Shown one piece after another: positions 16,687 to 27,268 of a stretch of DNA of 64,000 nt. Numbering within the stretch: position 1 is the first letter of the stretch; each line of letters opens with the position of its first letter. Under the pieces are notes generated by a model that did not search any database, was not told the DNA's origin, and saw only the letters and a program-made list of their open reading frames with translations. The DNA lies in the NCBI RefSeq assembly GCF_902713425.1, contig NC_081198.1, positions 22,179,188 through 22,243,187 of the forward strand, in the 5' to 3' direction. This DNA comes from Acipenser ruthenus (Eukaryota > Chordata > Actinopteri > Acipenseriformes > Acipenseridae). The translations under genes and the position numbers were made by a program.

Positions 16687-19600
16687 CTCTTTTATTGAGA
16701 TTTTACATTTTTTTACATTTACACCCATTCGTTTTTTCATTCATTTTACATTTCTTTTAAAGATGACATTCATGCATACAGACATACATTTTGTTTTAAA
16801 AGCATTTAAAATACATTTAAAAACACCAAGACAATTGTGCTTTGTACATGGTTAAAACAGACACAGATTAAAATCAACATGAAAAAAACCTGTGCTGTTT
16901 TAAAAGTGACTGGAAAAAAAGAACCATCTATAAAAAACCAGTGCTTGTGAGGGCCGGGGAGTGCTCTCTAAAAAGGTTCAAAAGTGAACATAAAACTAGA
17001 TCTAAAACAGGGACAGGGGAAAAGGGACAGTGTATAAACAGTGAGTTAAAATTCTAAAATTTTAAAACACTTAAAATGTAACTTTTAATAGTTAACATTA
17101 AAAATCTTTTAGATACATAAAACAAAACAAAACAAAAATCAAATAAAACATTCAAAATAAATCAAATCAAAATCCATAAAACTGAAACAAAAAGACTACA
17201 TAAAACCAGGGCACCGTTCAAAAACGGTCATGCCAGCTAAAAAGGGCGGAATGCTGGCATGACAAAATAAATAAAAGGCTTAGCGGTGCCCCGTAGTCCC
17301 GCTCCTAGGAGCTAGCGGTTCCAGTTTTTTCCCTTATTCCATCTTCACGTCCTGAAGTCCGGCGATCCTCCACTCCGCGCAGGCCTTGTCCTTCCCGAGG
17401 GTCCGGATGTCCAGAATTACAAAGTCCTTGATAAGAGTTTGTGCCCTTCTGGTCGTGGTGATAGTGTCTAGCTCCTGCTTGTGATAGACACAGACGTTAC
17501 GGCCTTCCCACAGGATCTGCTTGACAACATTGATGACACGCCAAACGCACTTAGCTGTGCTGGTAGTGATTCCTCCCGCAGGCCCATAGAGCACAGTCTC
17601 AGCGGTCATCTTGGCCGTGTCAGCAAACCTGTTTAGGAAGACAGAGACAGAGAGCCAGACACTGCCAGCCACATCACACTCCCAGAAGATATGGGCTGGT
17701 GTTTCTCTCTTGCGGCACTTTGCATAGGGGCATGTTTCTACTTGGGCTAGTCCCCTCCTGAACATGAACGCTCGAGTGGGGAGTGCACTGTGGACGGTGT
17801 TCCATGCTATATCCTTCTGGACATTACTGAGGCAGCTGTGAGACACATTCTCCCAGATTTTTTGGCTTTGGGTGAGGGAGAAAGTAGCTACTTTTTCAAT
17901 TTCCTGGGAACCGGCAAGATATTTAGTTACAGCCTTGTATTCCCAGGAGGCCAATTTTGCTTTATCTAAGCCCAATTTATATATAGTGTCCCTTAAGGTT
18001 CTATAATACAATGGGGGGTCCCAGGAGTACGGCACGGTGTTATCAATAGTGCAGAGGCCCAAGGCCCTGAGACAGGTGGCAAAATAGAAACGATTCATGT
18101 AACATACCTTCCTGTCCAGGGCCTGGATGTTCTTGATAGTTTGCGTGAGCCCCTGCACTCGGGTGAGCTGCACAACGTCCGGGACCCCCTTACCTCCCTT
18201 CTTGTCGGCTTTACTCAGAGTGGCTCGCTTTACCCTCTCCATCTTGCTGCCCCAGATAAAGCGGTGGATAATGCGGTCCACCACTTTTTTGGTGGTCCTG
18301 TCTGGGGGAAAGATTTTTCCTACATAAGAGAGGATGGGGAACAGTATAGACTTGGTTATTAATACTCTACCCGTCATTGTTAAGGATCTTGTGCTCCATC
18401 CGCCAATCTTTTTACGGACCTGGTTAATGGCCGCCGTCCAGCTCTGGGCCCCCGAGCTATTGTTCTCGAAAATGAGGCCCAGAATCTTGATTTTGTCCTT
18501 TTTGACAGGGTACATGTCCGACAGTTCCCTATCTACCTGCCAATTTTTAGACACGTAGACTTCGCTCTTGGACTTATTAATCACTGCCCCGGTCGCCGTG
18601 CAGTACTTCTCAAGGATATTACTAATCCGAGGTACCGACGATGTGTTGGTGCAAATGAGTGACACATCGTCCATATATGCTGTTGTTTTGACCTGGACCC
18701 CGTTAGATCCAGGCAGCTGGAAACCAGTTATATTGGTATCCCTACGAATTGCCTGCAGGAGGGGTTCAATGCACACGACATATAGCAGTGGGGATAGTGG
18801 GCAACCCTGTCTGACCCCTGACTGGATAGATATTTTACCAGTCAGGTGCCTGTTCACCAAGACTCGGGTACTAATGTTTGTATATATGGTTTTAACCCAC
18901 TCCCTAAGTCCAGGAGCGAATTTCATCTGGTCCATCACTTTGTACATATATTCATGGCTTACCCTATCGAACGCCTTCTCCTGGTCAAGGTTGAACAGGC
19001 AGAGGGGATGGTTCCGTTCTCTAGAATAAGCCAGAATGTCCCTTGTTAACATTAAAATATCCGTGATGGACCTCCCTGGGACGCCACAAGCCTGGTCAGG
19101 GCCAATGACCAAAGGGAGGTGTACTTGTAGCCGGAGCATCAGAGCTTTGGCTAGTATCTTGTAATCCACGCAAAGGAGGCTGATTGGGCGCCAATTCCGT
19201 AGATCTTTAACTTCCCCTTTCTTATGAAGGAGAGTAATTACACTCTCCCGCATAGAAGGGCCCAACCGCTTCTCCCTGTAGACCGCTCTGTAGACCTCCG
19301 CTAAATGGACTTTTAGCGTGTCCCAAAAAAGATGGTAATACTCACCCGGGATGCCATCTGGACCTGGCGTCTTACCGGTGTTCATGGTCTTAACCGCCTG
19401 GGTGAGCTCCTCCAGCGTGAGTTCTGGGTCCTTCTCCTCCTCCTCCTCGTCCCGCACTGAGTCAGGCTCCAACTGGCTCAGGAACCACTCTATCAGGGTG
19501 TCATCTGTAGCTTTGATGTTATACAGGTCCCTATAGAAGTTCTCTACCACTTTTTTCACTCCCTCACTATCCTCTACTATCCTCCCCCTGCTGTCGAGCA

Positions 19601-20770
19601 TGGAGGACATCAAGTGCCGCTTCTCCCTCGTTTTCTGGAAGAAGAAGCGAGTACACTTTTCATCTTCCTCCATTTTTTGCACTTTTGCATTGTGCATGAC
19701 CTTTCGTTGTTCCTCCCTACAAAGCACTGAAAGATCTAGCTTGGTCTGGGCTATCTCGTCGCTTACAGGGAACCCCCGAAGCTGAAGCAGGCTCAGACGC
19801 TGGAGGGCAGCATTCAGGTATTTATATTTGGCCCTCCTTTCTTTGGCTTTCCTCTTGCCTGCTGCTATGAAATAACCCTTAGTTCTCATTTTGACCATCT
19901 CCCACCACTCTATAGGGGAGTTGAATAGGTCACGCAAAGTGGTCCACTCAACAAGCCTGCTCTTATAGGCTGCAGCTATGGAGGGGTCATCGAGTAAGGA
20001 GGTGTTTAATTTCCAGACCCCTGACCCCATCTGGGAGGTCTGAGGGACCTGCAATGTTACCTGCAGGAGCCTATGGTCAGAGAAGAAGACGGCCTGGGTG
20101 TCTACTGCCGTCTTCGTAAGGGAGCTGGTATGCAGGACGAGATCTATACGGGAGAAGGAGGTCCCAGATGAGCTCACCCAGGTAAAGGGAGGCACCAGGT
20201 CCTTACCTGCATCACACAGGGAGAAATCAGATATTACGGAGGACAAAACTCTACTAGAGCGGTCGTTGCGTGGCCTGCTCCGGTCTACGTCCCTCAGAGC
20301 ACAATTGAAGTCACCTGACACGATGACGGGTACGTTCCCCAGCAGGAGTGGACGCAGCTGTGGAAAAAATTGAACTCTTTCGTTTTGGTTAGTGGGTGCG
20401 TAGACATTGACCAGTCTGAGGGGAGTGTTGTTGTATGTCACATCCACGCTCAGAATTCTACCAGGTTCTACCTCCCTGCTGCTGCGGGAGGTAATAAATG
20501 GGTTTTTAAACAGGATACCTACTCCGTCGGCTCTGGCTATGTTGGAGCCCGACCAGAAGGAGTCCCCCAGGGTCCAACTCTCCTTCAGGTCCCTATAATC
20601 AGGGCTCGACGAAATACCACACTCCTGCAGAAAGATGAGATCTGCTTTCAAGATAGCTAGATAGTTTAGTACATCAAATCTTTTTTGTGTCTCCCTGATG
20701 CTCCTGACATTAACAGACACACATATCAGGGCCATCAGGGTAGCTAACAAGAAAAGGAGTCGCTGCGTCC
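16687..20770 (-). mobile_element. Keno-type LINE, copy C (5'-truncated at the ORF2 start)
   Basis: Contains ORF2 except its first few bases, plus the whole 3' UTR. The 3' end is at U2 nt 73/74. The 5' end is fused to a short GAAA tract at 20771, so the spacer from there to U2 nt 73 is missing. Either a truncated insertion or a recombination product within the polypurine tract. Confidence 0.88.
17334..20735 (-). CDS. Keno ORF2, copy C: intact body, native start lost
   Basis: The element is cut just inside the ORF2 start, so the first two codons and part of the third are missing. The next in-frame ATG (MALICVSVNVRSI, residue 15 of the full protein) lies at 20735, right where APE-type endonuclease domains usually begin, so a nearly complete enzyme could still be encoded. 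The frame is open from there to TAA at 17334. Seven bases upstream ORF1-side sequence and all of ORF1 are absent. Confidence 0.88.
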   Translation of the reverse strand: MALICVSVNVRSIRETQKRFDVLNYLAILKADLIFLQECGISSSPDYRDLKESWTLGDSFWSGSNIARADGVGILFKNPFITSRSSREVEPGRILSVDVTYNNTPLRLVNVYAPTNQNERVQFFPQLRPLLLGNVPVIVSGDFNCALRDVDRSRPRNDRSSRVLSSVISDFSLCDAGKDLVPPFTWVSSSGTSFSRIDLVLHTSSLTKTAVDTQAVFFSDHRLLQVTLQVPQTSQMGSGVWKLNTSLLDDPSIAAAYKSRLVEWTTLRDLFNSPIEWWEMVKMRTKGYFIAAGKRKAKERRAKYKYLNAALQRLSLLQLRGFPVSDEIAQTKLDLSVLCREEQRKVMHNAKVQKMEEDEKCTRFFFQKTREKRHLMSSMLDSRGRIVEDSEGVKKVVENFYRDLYNIKATDDTLIEWFLSQLEPDSVRDEEEEEKDPELTLEELTQAVKTMNTGKTPGPDGIPGEYYHLFWDTLKVHLAEVYRAVYREKRLGPSMRESVITLLHKKGEVKDLRNWRPISLLCVDYKILAKALMLRLQVHLPLVIGPDQACGVPGRSITDILMLTRDILAYSRERNHPLCLFNLDQEKAFDRVSHEYMYKVMDQMKFAPGLREWVKTIYTNISTRVLVNRHLTGKISIQSGVRQGCPLSPLLYVVCIEPLLQAIRRDTNITGFQLPGSNGVQVKTTAYMDDVSLICTNTSSVPRISNILEKYCTATGAVINKSKSEVYVSKNWQVDRELSDMYPVKKDKIKILGLIFENNSSGAQSWTAAINQVRKKIGGWSTRSLTMTGRVLITKSILFPILSYVGKIFPPDRTTKKVVDRIIHRFIWGSKMERVKRATLSKADKKGGKGVPDVVQLTRVQGLTQTIKNIQALDRKVCYMNRFYFATCLRALGLCTIDNTVPYSWDPPLYYRTLRDTIYKLGLDKAKLASWEYKAVTKYLAGSQEIEKVATFSLTQSQKIWENVSHSCLSNVQKDIAWNTVHSALPTRAFMFRRGLAQVETCPYAKCRKRETPAHIFWECDVAGSVWLSVSVFLNRFADTAKMTAETVLYGPAGGITTSTAKCVWRVINVVKQILWEGRNVCVYHKQELDTITTTRRAQTLIKDFVILDIRTLGKDKACAEWRIAGLQDVKME

Positions 20771-20810
20771 AGAAAGAGAGAAAGAAAGAAAGAAAGAAAA
20801 AAAAAAGAAG
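20771..20810. repeat. Polypurine microsatellite, cut by Keno C
   Basis: Only about 40 bp remain; the left side joins the truncated 5' end of Keno C at 20770. Confidence 0.93.
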
Positions 20811-20918
20811 TAAAACGGCGGGAAAACTTGCATCAACACTGGCACTCTCCCTCCAGCAGGGGTAGACAAAATGCTTACAGGAGAGATCCAGATCTGACTT
20901 TGACCAACGTTAGAGAAA

Positions 20919-21107
20919 GGTGTGCACCATTCCCGGAGGTACTGCAATACCGGGCCGATGCGTGGAGTGGACGGAGCAAGCCCCTGTTCCATCTCCCGAT
21001 TCCAAAAATCAATTTAATATATGGTCCCCTGATAGGGGACGTATCAGATATTAAACTGATAAGAACAGATACTACACTTGATCTTAGCCAAAAGGCCGAG
21101 AAGCGAT
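20919..21107 (-). ncRNA. RNU2: U2 snRNA gene copy 11 (complete)
   Basis: Complete U2 with the nt 179 substitution also seen in the copy at 15786-15974. PSE at 21157-21172 is of consensus type. Its 3' flank ends in a shortened GAAA tract fused to truncated Keno C. Confidence 0.97.
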
Positions 21108-21156
21108 GGCGACTTGGCCCTTGCCCGGGGCCCCCCAGCCCGGACGGCACAGGGGG

Positions 21157-21172
21157 ATTCAAAGGTGGGTGC
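21157..21172 (-). promoter_or_regulatory. PSE of U2 copy 11
   Basis: Consensus PSE at -50 to -65. Confidence 0.72.
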
Positions 21173-21500
21173 AAAATTCCAAGCACAAGCAGACCCCCAA
21201 AAAACGGGCTGCTGCTTCCAGAGGGGAAATGTGCAATTTAAGCAGGAGAAAACAAAACAAAGCAAAAACACACACATAACACCAAAAACAAAACATAAAC
21301 TGGCGGAGTGCGTCTTACAAATAGTCATGCCAAGCTGCTATGCTGTGCAAGGTGCCTTGGGTAACTACAACTGTGCCTCGCTGGCTGGCTGGCTTGCTAA
21401 GAAGGTCCTGGCATAGGGACATGTTCCACCACACTTGTCTGGTTAGCTGCATGCTCCCAGGAAACAACCTGCTGCTGTCTACGTCATCACCACATGTGAA

Positions 21501-21598
21501 TAAAAGAAAGAAAGACAGCAAGAAAGAAAGAGAGAAAGAAAGAGAGAAAGAGAGAAAGAAAGAGAGAAAGAAAGAAAGAGAGAAAGAAAAAAAAAGAA
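21501..21598. repeat. Polypurine microsatellite
   Basis: Standard-length tract. Confidence 0.95.
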
Positions 21599-21707
21599 GT
21601 AAAACGGCGGGAAAACTTGCATCAACACTGGCACTCTCCCTCCAGCAGGGGTAGACAAAATGCTCACAGGAGAGATCCAGATCTGACTTTGACCAACGTT
21701 AGAGAAA

Positions 21708-21896
21708 GGTGTGCACCGTTCCCGGAGGTACTGCAATATCGGGCCGATGCGTGGAGTGGACGGAGCAAGCCCCTGTTCCATCTCCCGATTCCAAAAATCT
21801 ATTTAATATATGGTCCCCTGATAGGGGACGTATCAGATATTAAACTGATAAGAACAGATACTACACTTGATCTTAGCCAAAAGGCCGAGAAGCGAT
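21708..21896 (-). ncRNA. RNU2: U2 snRNA gene copy 12 (complete, variant)
   Basis: Complete in length but with substitutions at nt 97 (21800), two bases before the Sm site, and at nt 158 (21739). The base at +4 upstream of the start also differs. PSE at 21946-21961 looks normal. Confidence 0.95.
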
Positions 21897-21945
21897 GGCA
21901 ACTTGGCCCTTGCCCGGGGCCCCCCAGCCCGGACGGCACAGGGGG

Positions 21946-21961
21946 ATTCAAAGGTGGGTGC
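21946..21961 (-). promoter_or_regulatory. PSE of U2 copy 12
   Basis: Consensus PSE at -50 to -65. Confidence 0.72.
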
Positions 21962-22289
21962 AAAATTTCAAGCACAAGCAGACCCCAAAAAAACGGGCTG
22001 CTGCTTCCAGAGGGGAAATGTGCAATTTAAGCAGGAGGAAACAAAACAAAGCAAAAACACACACATAACACCAAAAACAAAACATAAACTGGCGGAGTGC
22101 GTCTTACAAATAGTCATGCCAAGCTGCTATGCTGTGCAAGGTGCCTTGGGTAACTACAACTGTGCCTCGCTGGCTGGCTGGCTTGCTAAGAAGGTCCTGG
22201 CATAGGGACATGTTCCACCACACTTGTCTGGTTAGCTGCATGCTCCCAGGAAACAACCTGCTGCTGTCTACATCATCACCACATGAGAA

Positions 22290-22372
22290 TAAAAGAAAGA
22301 AAGACAGCAAGAAAGAAAGAGAGAAAGAAAGAGAGAAAGAGAAAGAAAGAGAGAAAGAAAGAAAGAGAGAAA
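22290..22372. repeat. Polypurine microsatellite, cut by Keno D 3' end
   Basis: The tract runs directly into the 3' terminus of Keno D (gagaaa then tactcttttattg). Confidence 0.95.
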
Positions 22373-23022
22373 TACTCTTTTATTGAGATTTTACATTTTT
22401 TTACATTTACACCCATTCGTTTTTTCATTCATTTTACATTTCTTTTAAAGATGACATTCATGCATACAGACATACATTTTGTTTTAAAAGCATTTAAAAT
22501 ACATTTAAAAACACCAAGACAATTGTGCTTTGTACATGGTTAAAACAGACACAGATTAAAATCAACATGAAAAAAACCTGTGCTGTTTTAAAAGTGACTG
22601 GAAAAAAAGAACCATCTATAAAAAACCAGTGCTTGTGAGGGCCGGGGAGTGCTCTCTAAAAGTTCAAAAGTGAACATAAAACTATATTACTAAAACAGGG
22701 ACAGGGGAAAAGGGACAGTGTGTGGAACAGTGAGTTAAAATTCTAAAATTTTAAAACACTTAAAATGTAACTTTTAATAGTTAACATTAAAAATCTTTTA
22801 GATACATAAAACAAAACAAAACAAAAATCAAATAAAACATTCAAAATAAATCAAATCAAAATCCATAAAACTGAAACAAAAAGACTACATAAAACCAGGG
22901 CACCGTTCAAAAACGGTCATGCCAGCTAAAAAGGGCGGAATGCTGGCATGACAAAATAAATAAAAGGCTTAGCGGTGCCCCGTAGTCCCGCTCCTAGGAG
23001 CTAGCGGTTCCAGTTTTTTCCC

Positions 23023-26000
23023 TTATTCCATCTTCACGTCCTGAAGTCCGGCGATCCTCCACTCCGCGCAGGCCTTGTCCTTCCCGAGGGTCCGGATGTC
23101 CAGAATTACAAAGTCCTTGATAAGAGTTTGTGCCCTTCTGGTCGTGGTGATAGTGTCTAGCTCCTGCTTGTGATAGACACAGACGTTACGGCCTTCCCAC
23201 AGGATCTGCTTGACAACATTGATGACACGCCAAACGCACTTAGCTGTGCTGGTAGTGATTCCTCCCGCAGGCCCATAGAGCACAGTCTCAGCGGTCATCT
23301 TGGCCGTGTCAGCAAACCTGTTTAGGAAGACAGAGACAGAGAGCCAGACACTGCCAGCCACATCACACTCCCAGAAGATATGGGCTGGTGTTTCTCTCTT
23401 GCGGCACTTTGCATAGGGGCATGTTTCTACTTGGGCTAGTCCCCTCCTGAACATGAACGCTCGAGTGGGGAGTGCACTGTGGACGGTGTTCCATGCTATA
23501 TCCTTCTGGACATTACTGAGGCAGCTGTGAGACACATTCTCCCAGATTTTTTGGCTTTGGGTGAGGGAGAAAGTAGCTACTTTTTCAATTTCCTGGGAAC
23601 CGGCAAGATATTTAGTTACAGCCTTGTATTCCCAGGAGGCCAATTTTGCTTTATCTAAGCCCAATTTATATATAGTGTCCCTTAAGGTTCTATAATACAA
23701 TGGGGGGTCCCAGGAGTACGGCACGGTGTTATCAATAGTGCAGAGGCCCAAGGCCCTGAGACAGGTGGCAAAATAGAAACGATTCATGTAACATACCTTC
23801 CTGTCCAGGGCCTGGATGTTCTTGATAGTTTGCGTGAGCCCCTGCACTCGGGTGAGCTGCACAACGTCCGGGACCCCCTTACCTCCCTTCTTGTCGGCTT
23901 TACTCAGGGTGGCTCGCTTTACCCTCTCCATCTTGCTGCCCCAGATAAAGCGGTGGATAATGCGGTCCACCACTTTTTTGGTGGTCCTGTCTGGGGGAAA
24001 GATTTTTCCTACATAAGAGAGGATGGGGAACAGTATAGACTTGGTTATTAATACTCTACCCGTCATTGTTAAGGATCTTGTGCTCCATCCGCCAATCTTT
24101 TTACGGACCTGGTTAATGGCCGCCGTCCAGCTCTGGGCCCCCGAGCTATTGTTCTCGAAAATGAGGCCCAGAATCTTGATTTTGTCCTTTTTGACAGGGT
24201 ACATGTCCGACAGTTCCCTATCTACCTGCCAATTTTTAGACACGTAGACTTCGCTCTTGGACTTATTAATCACTGCCCCGGTCGCCGTGCAGTACTTCTC
24301 AAGGATATTACTAATCCGAGGTACCGACGATGTGTTGGTGCAAATGAGTGACACATCGTCCATATATGCTGTTGTTTTGACCTGGACCCCGTTGGATCCA
24401 GGCAGCTGGAAACCAGTTATATTGGTATCCCTACGAATTGCCTGCAGGAGGGGTTCAATGCACACGACATATATCAGTGGGGATAGTGGGCAACCCTGTC
24501 TGACCCCTGACTGGATAGATATTTTACCAGTCAGGTGCCTGTTCACCAAGACTCGGGTACTAATGTTTGTATATATGGTTTTAACCCACTCCCTAAGTCC
24601 AGGAGCGAATTTCATCTGGTCCATCACTTTGTACATATATTCATGGCTTACCCTATCGAACGCCTTCTCCTGGTCAAGGTTGAACAGGCAGAGGGGATGG
24701 TTCCGTTCTCTAGAATAAGCCAGAATGTCCCTTGTTAACATTAAAATATCCGTGATGGACCTCCCTGGGACGCCACAAGCCTGGTCGGGGCCAATGACCA
24801 AAGGGAGGTGTACTTGTAGCCGGAGCATCAGAGCTTTGGCTAGTATCTTGTAATCCACGCAAAGGAGGCTGATCGGGCGCCAATTCCGTAGATCTTTAAC
24901 TTCCCCTTTCTTATGAAGGAGAGTAATTACACTCTCCCGCATAGAAGGGCCCAACCGCTTCTCCCTGTAGACCGCTCTGTATACCTCCGCTAAATGGACT
25001 TTTAGCGTGTCCCAAAAAAGATGGTAATACTCACCCGGGATGCCATCTGGACCTGGCGTCTTACCGGTGTTCATGGTCTTAACCGCCTGAGTGAGCTCCT
25101 CCAGCGTGAGTTCTGGGTCCTTCTCCTCCTCCTCCTCGTCCCGCACTGAGTCAGGCTCCAACTGGCTCAGGAACCACTCTATCAGGGTGTCATCTGTAGC
25201 TTTGATGTTATACAGGTCCCTATAGAAGTTCTCTACCACTTTTTTCACTCCCTCACTATCCTCTACTATCCTCCCCCTGCTGTCGAGCATGGAGGACATC
25301 AAGTGCCGCTTCTCCCTCGTTTTCTGGAAGAAGAAGCGAGTACACTTTTCGTCTTCCTCCATTTTTTGCACTTTTGCATTGTGCATGACCTTTCGTTGTT
25401 CCTCCCTACAAAGCACTGAAAGATCTAGCTTGGTCTGGGCTATCTCGTCGCTTACAGGGAACCCCCGAAGCTGAAGCAGGCTCAGACGCTGGAGGGCAGC
25501 ATTCAGGTATTTATATTTGGCCCTCCTTTCTTTTGCTTTCCTCTTGCCTGCTGCTATGAAATAACCCTTAGTTCTCATTTTGACCATCTCCCACCACTCT
25601 ATAGGGGAGTTGAATAGGTCACGCAAAGTGGTCCACTCAACAAGCCTGCTCTTATAGGCTGCAGCTATGGAGGGGTCATCGAGTAAGGAGGTGTTTAATT
25701 TCCAGACCCCTGACCCCATCTGGGAGGTCTGAGGGACCTGCAATGTTACCTGCAGGAGCCTATGGTCAGAGAAGAAGACGGCCTGGGTGTCTACTGCCGT
25801 CTTCGTAAGGGAGCTGGTATGCAGGACGATATCTATACGGGAGAAGGAGGTCCCAGATGAGCTCACCCAGGTAAAGGGAGGCACCAGGTCCTTACCTGCA
25901 TCACACAGGGAGAAATCAGATATTACGGAGGACAAAACTCTACTAGAGCGGTCGTTGCGTGGCCTGCTCCGGTCTACGTCCCTCAGAGCACAATTGAAGT

Positions 26001-26466
26001 CACCTGACACGATGACGGGTACGTTCCCCAGCAGGAGTGGACGCAGCTGTGGAAAAAATTGAACTCTTTCGTTTTGGTTAGTGGGTGCGTAGACATTGAC
26101 CAGTCTGAGGGGAGTGTTGTTGTATGTCACATCCACGCTCAGAATTCTACCAGGTTCTACCTCCCTGCTGCTGCGGGAGGTAATAAATGGGTTTTTAAAC
26201 AGGATACCTACTCCGTCGGCTCTGGCTATGTTGGAGCCCGACCAGAAGGAGTCCCCCAGGGTCCAACTCTCCTTCAGGTCCCTATAATCAGGGCTCGACG
26301 AAATACCACACTCCTGCAGAAAGATGAGATCTGCTTTCAAGTTAGCTAGATAGTTTAGTACATCAAATCTTTTTTGTGTCTCCCTGATGCTCCTGACATT
26401 AACAGACACACATATCAGGGCCATCAGGGTAGCTAACAAGAAAAGGAGTCGCTGCGTCCACCCCAT
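23023..26466 (-). CDS. Keno ORF2, copy D: intact endonuclease-reverse transcriptase
   Basis: Open for 1147 residues with every motif listed for copy H. Differences are conservative: Ile for Leu in the SRID-VL endonuclease motif, and Ile for Leu in the QGCPLSPL motif. It carries the DEEEEEK acidic marker shared with C, E and H. The upstream ORF1 is nearly all deleted, so this copy could supply enzyme but not ORF1 protein. Confidence 0.93.
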   Translation of the reverse strand: MGWTQRLLFLLATLMALICVSVNVRSIRETQKRFDVLNYLANLKADLIFLQECGISSSPDYRDLKESWTLGDSFWSGSNIARADGVGILFKNPFITSRSSREVEPGRILSVDVTYNNTPLRLVNVYAPTNQNERVQFFPQLRPLLLGNVPVIVSGDFNCALRDVDRSRPRNDRSSRVLSSVISDFSLCDAGKDLVPPFTWVSSSGTSFSRIDIVLHTSSLTKTAVDTQAVFFSDHRLLQVTLQVPQTSQMGSGVWKLNTSLLDDPSIAAAYKSRLVEWTTLRDLFNSPIEWWEMVKMRTKGYFIAAGKRKAKERRAKYKYLNAALQRLSLLQLRGFPVSDEIAQTKLDLSVLCREEQRKVMHNAKVQKMEEDEKCTRFFFQKTREKRHLMSSMLDSRGRIVEDSEGVKKVVENFYRDLYNIKATDDTLIEWFLSQLEPDSVRDEEEEEKDPELTLEELTQAVKTMNTGKTPGPDGIPGEYYHLFWDTLKVHLAEVYRAVYREKRLGPSMRESVITLLHKKGEVKDLRNWRPISLLCVDYKILAKALMLRLQVHLPLVIGPDQACGVPGRSITDILMLTRDILAYSRERNHPLCLFNLDQEKAFDRVSHEYMYKVMDQMKFAPGLREWVKTIYTNISTRVLVNRHLTGKISIQSGVRQGCPLSPLIYVVCIEPLLQAIRRDTNITGFQLPGSNGVQVKTTAYMDDVSLICTNTSSVPRISNILEKYCTATGAVINKSKSEVYVSKNWQVDRELSDMYPVKKDKIKILGLIFENNSSGAQSWTAAINQVRKKIGGWSTRSLTMTGRVLITKSILFPILSYVGKIFPPDRTTKKVVDRIIHRFIWGSKMERVKRATLSKADKKGGKGVPDVVQLTRVQGLTQTIKNIQALDRKVCYMNRFYFATCLRALGLCTIDNTVPYSWDPPLYYRTLRDTIYKLGLDKAKLASWEYKAVTKYLAGSQEIEKVATFSLTQSQKIWENVSHSCLSNVQKDIAWNTVHSALPTRAFMFRRGLAQVETCPYAKCRKRETPAHIFWECDVAGSVWLSVSVFLNRFADTAKMTAETVLYGPAGGITTSTAKCVWRVINVVKQILWEGRNVCVYHKQELDTITTTRRAQTLIKDFVILDIRTLGKDKACAEWRIAGLQDVKME

Positions 26467-26471
26467 AGCGA

Positions 26472-26723
26472 CTATGATTGGGAGGTCGGGACACTCTTCC
26501 TACTCTTAGCTCTACGCTTGCTTCGAGGGGGCTTGGGCTTATTTGCAACTCCCATCACCCCTGAGAAGGTACTCACTGCTGCCTCGTCCAAGAAGGCACC
26601 GTCTTTATATGCACAGTACGTGGAGTTGTTGGGGCTATTCAACTCCCCACAAGGTAAGTCTGGTGGAACTTGCTCAGGGCCCCTCGGAACGTGTGGGTCA
26701 GCTTTGTCCTGGGGGGGGGGGTT
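26472..26723 (-). pseudogene. Keno ORF1, copy D: C-terminal remnant
   Basis: Only the last ~84 codons remain, up to an 11-base G run that marks the deletion junction. The zinc knuckles are gone. The TAG and five-base spacing to ORF2 are preserved. Confidence 0.88.
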
Positions 26724-26908
26724 AGTGGCAATGCCACTACCCTCTAAACCTTAGTCTTAGAAAGATTTATTCGAACTGAAGAGAAGCCAGAGTATATGGC
26801 TGGCTAAGAAGGACCTGGCATAGGGACATGTTCCACCACACTTGTCTGGTTAGCTGCATGCTCCCAGGAAACAAACTGCTGCTGTCTACATCATCACCAC
26901 ATGTGAAT

Positions 26909-27010
26909 AAAAGAAAGAAAGACAGCAAGAAAGAAAGAGAGAAAGAAAGAGAGAAAGAGAGAAAGAAAGAGAGAAAGAAAGAAAGAGAGAGAGAAAGAAA
27001 AAAAAAAGAA
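26909..27010. repeat. Polypurine microsatellite
   Basis: Has the gagagagaaag variant that is also found at 33338-33440. Confidence 0.95.
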
Positions 27011-27119
27011 GTAAAACGGCGGGAAAACTTGCATCAACACTGGCACTCTCCCTCCAGCAGGGGTAGACAAAATGCTCACAGGAGAGATCCAGATCTGACT
27101 TTGACCAACGTTAGAGAAA

Positions 27120-27268
27120 GGTGTGCACCGTTCCCGGAGGTACTGCAATACCGGGCCCATGCGTGGAGTAGCAAGCCCCTGTTCCATCTCCCGATTCCAA
27201 AAATCAATTTAATATATGGTCCCCTGATAGGGGACGTATCAGATATTAAACTGATAAGAACAGATACT
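27120..27268 (-). pseudogene. U2 snRNA copy 13, 3' fragment disrupted by Keno E
   Basis: U2 from nt 35 onward remains, so the break falls inside the GTAGTA branch-point recognition sequence (nt 33-38). It also carries a 6-bp deletion and a neighbouring G/C change in the conserved 3' half (near 27158-27172), shared exactly with copy 16. Confidence 0.95.

Larger units (their letters stand above)
22373..26797 (-). mobile_element. Keno-type LINE, copy D (in microsatellite, ORF1 deleted)
   Basis: The 3' end lies in the GAAA tract, not in U2. ORF2 is intact. An internal deletion joins the last ~250 bp of ORF1, at its G run (26711-26721), to the final ~65 bp of the 5' UTR; relative to copy A about 2.4 kb is missing. 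The 5' junction is the shared spacer junction. The same deletion is present in copy E. Confidence 0.9.
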
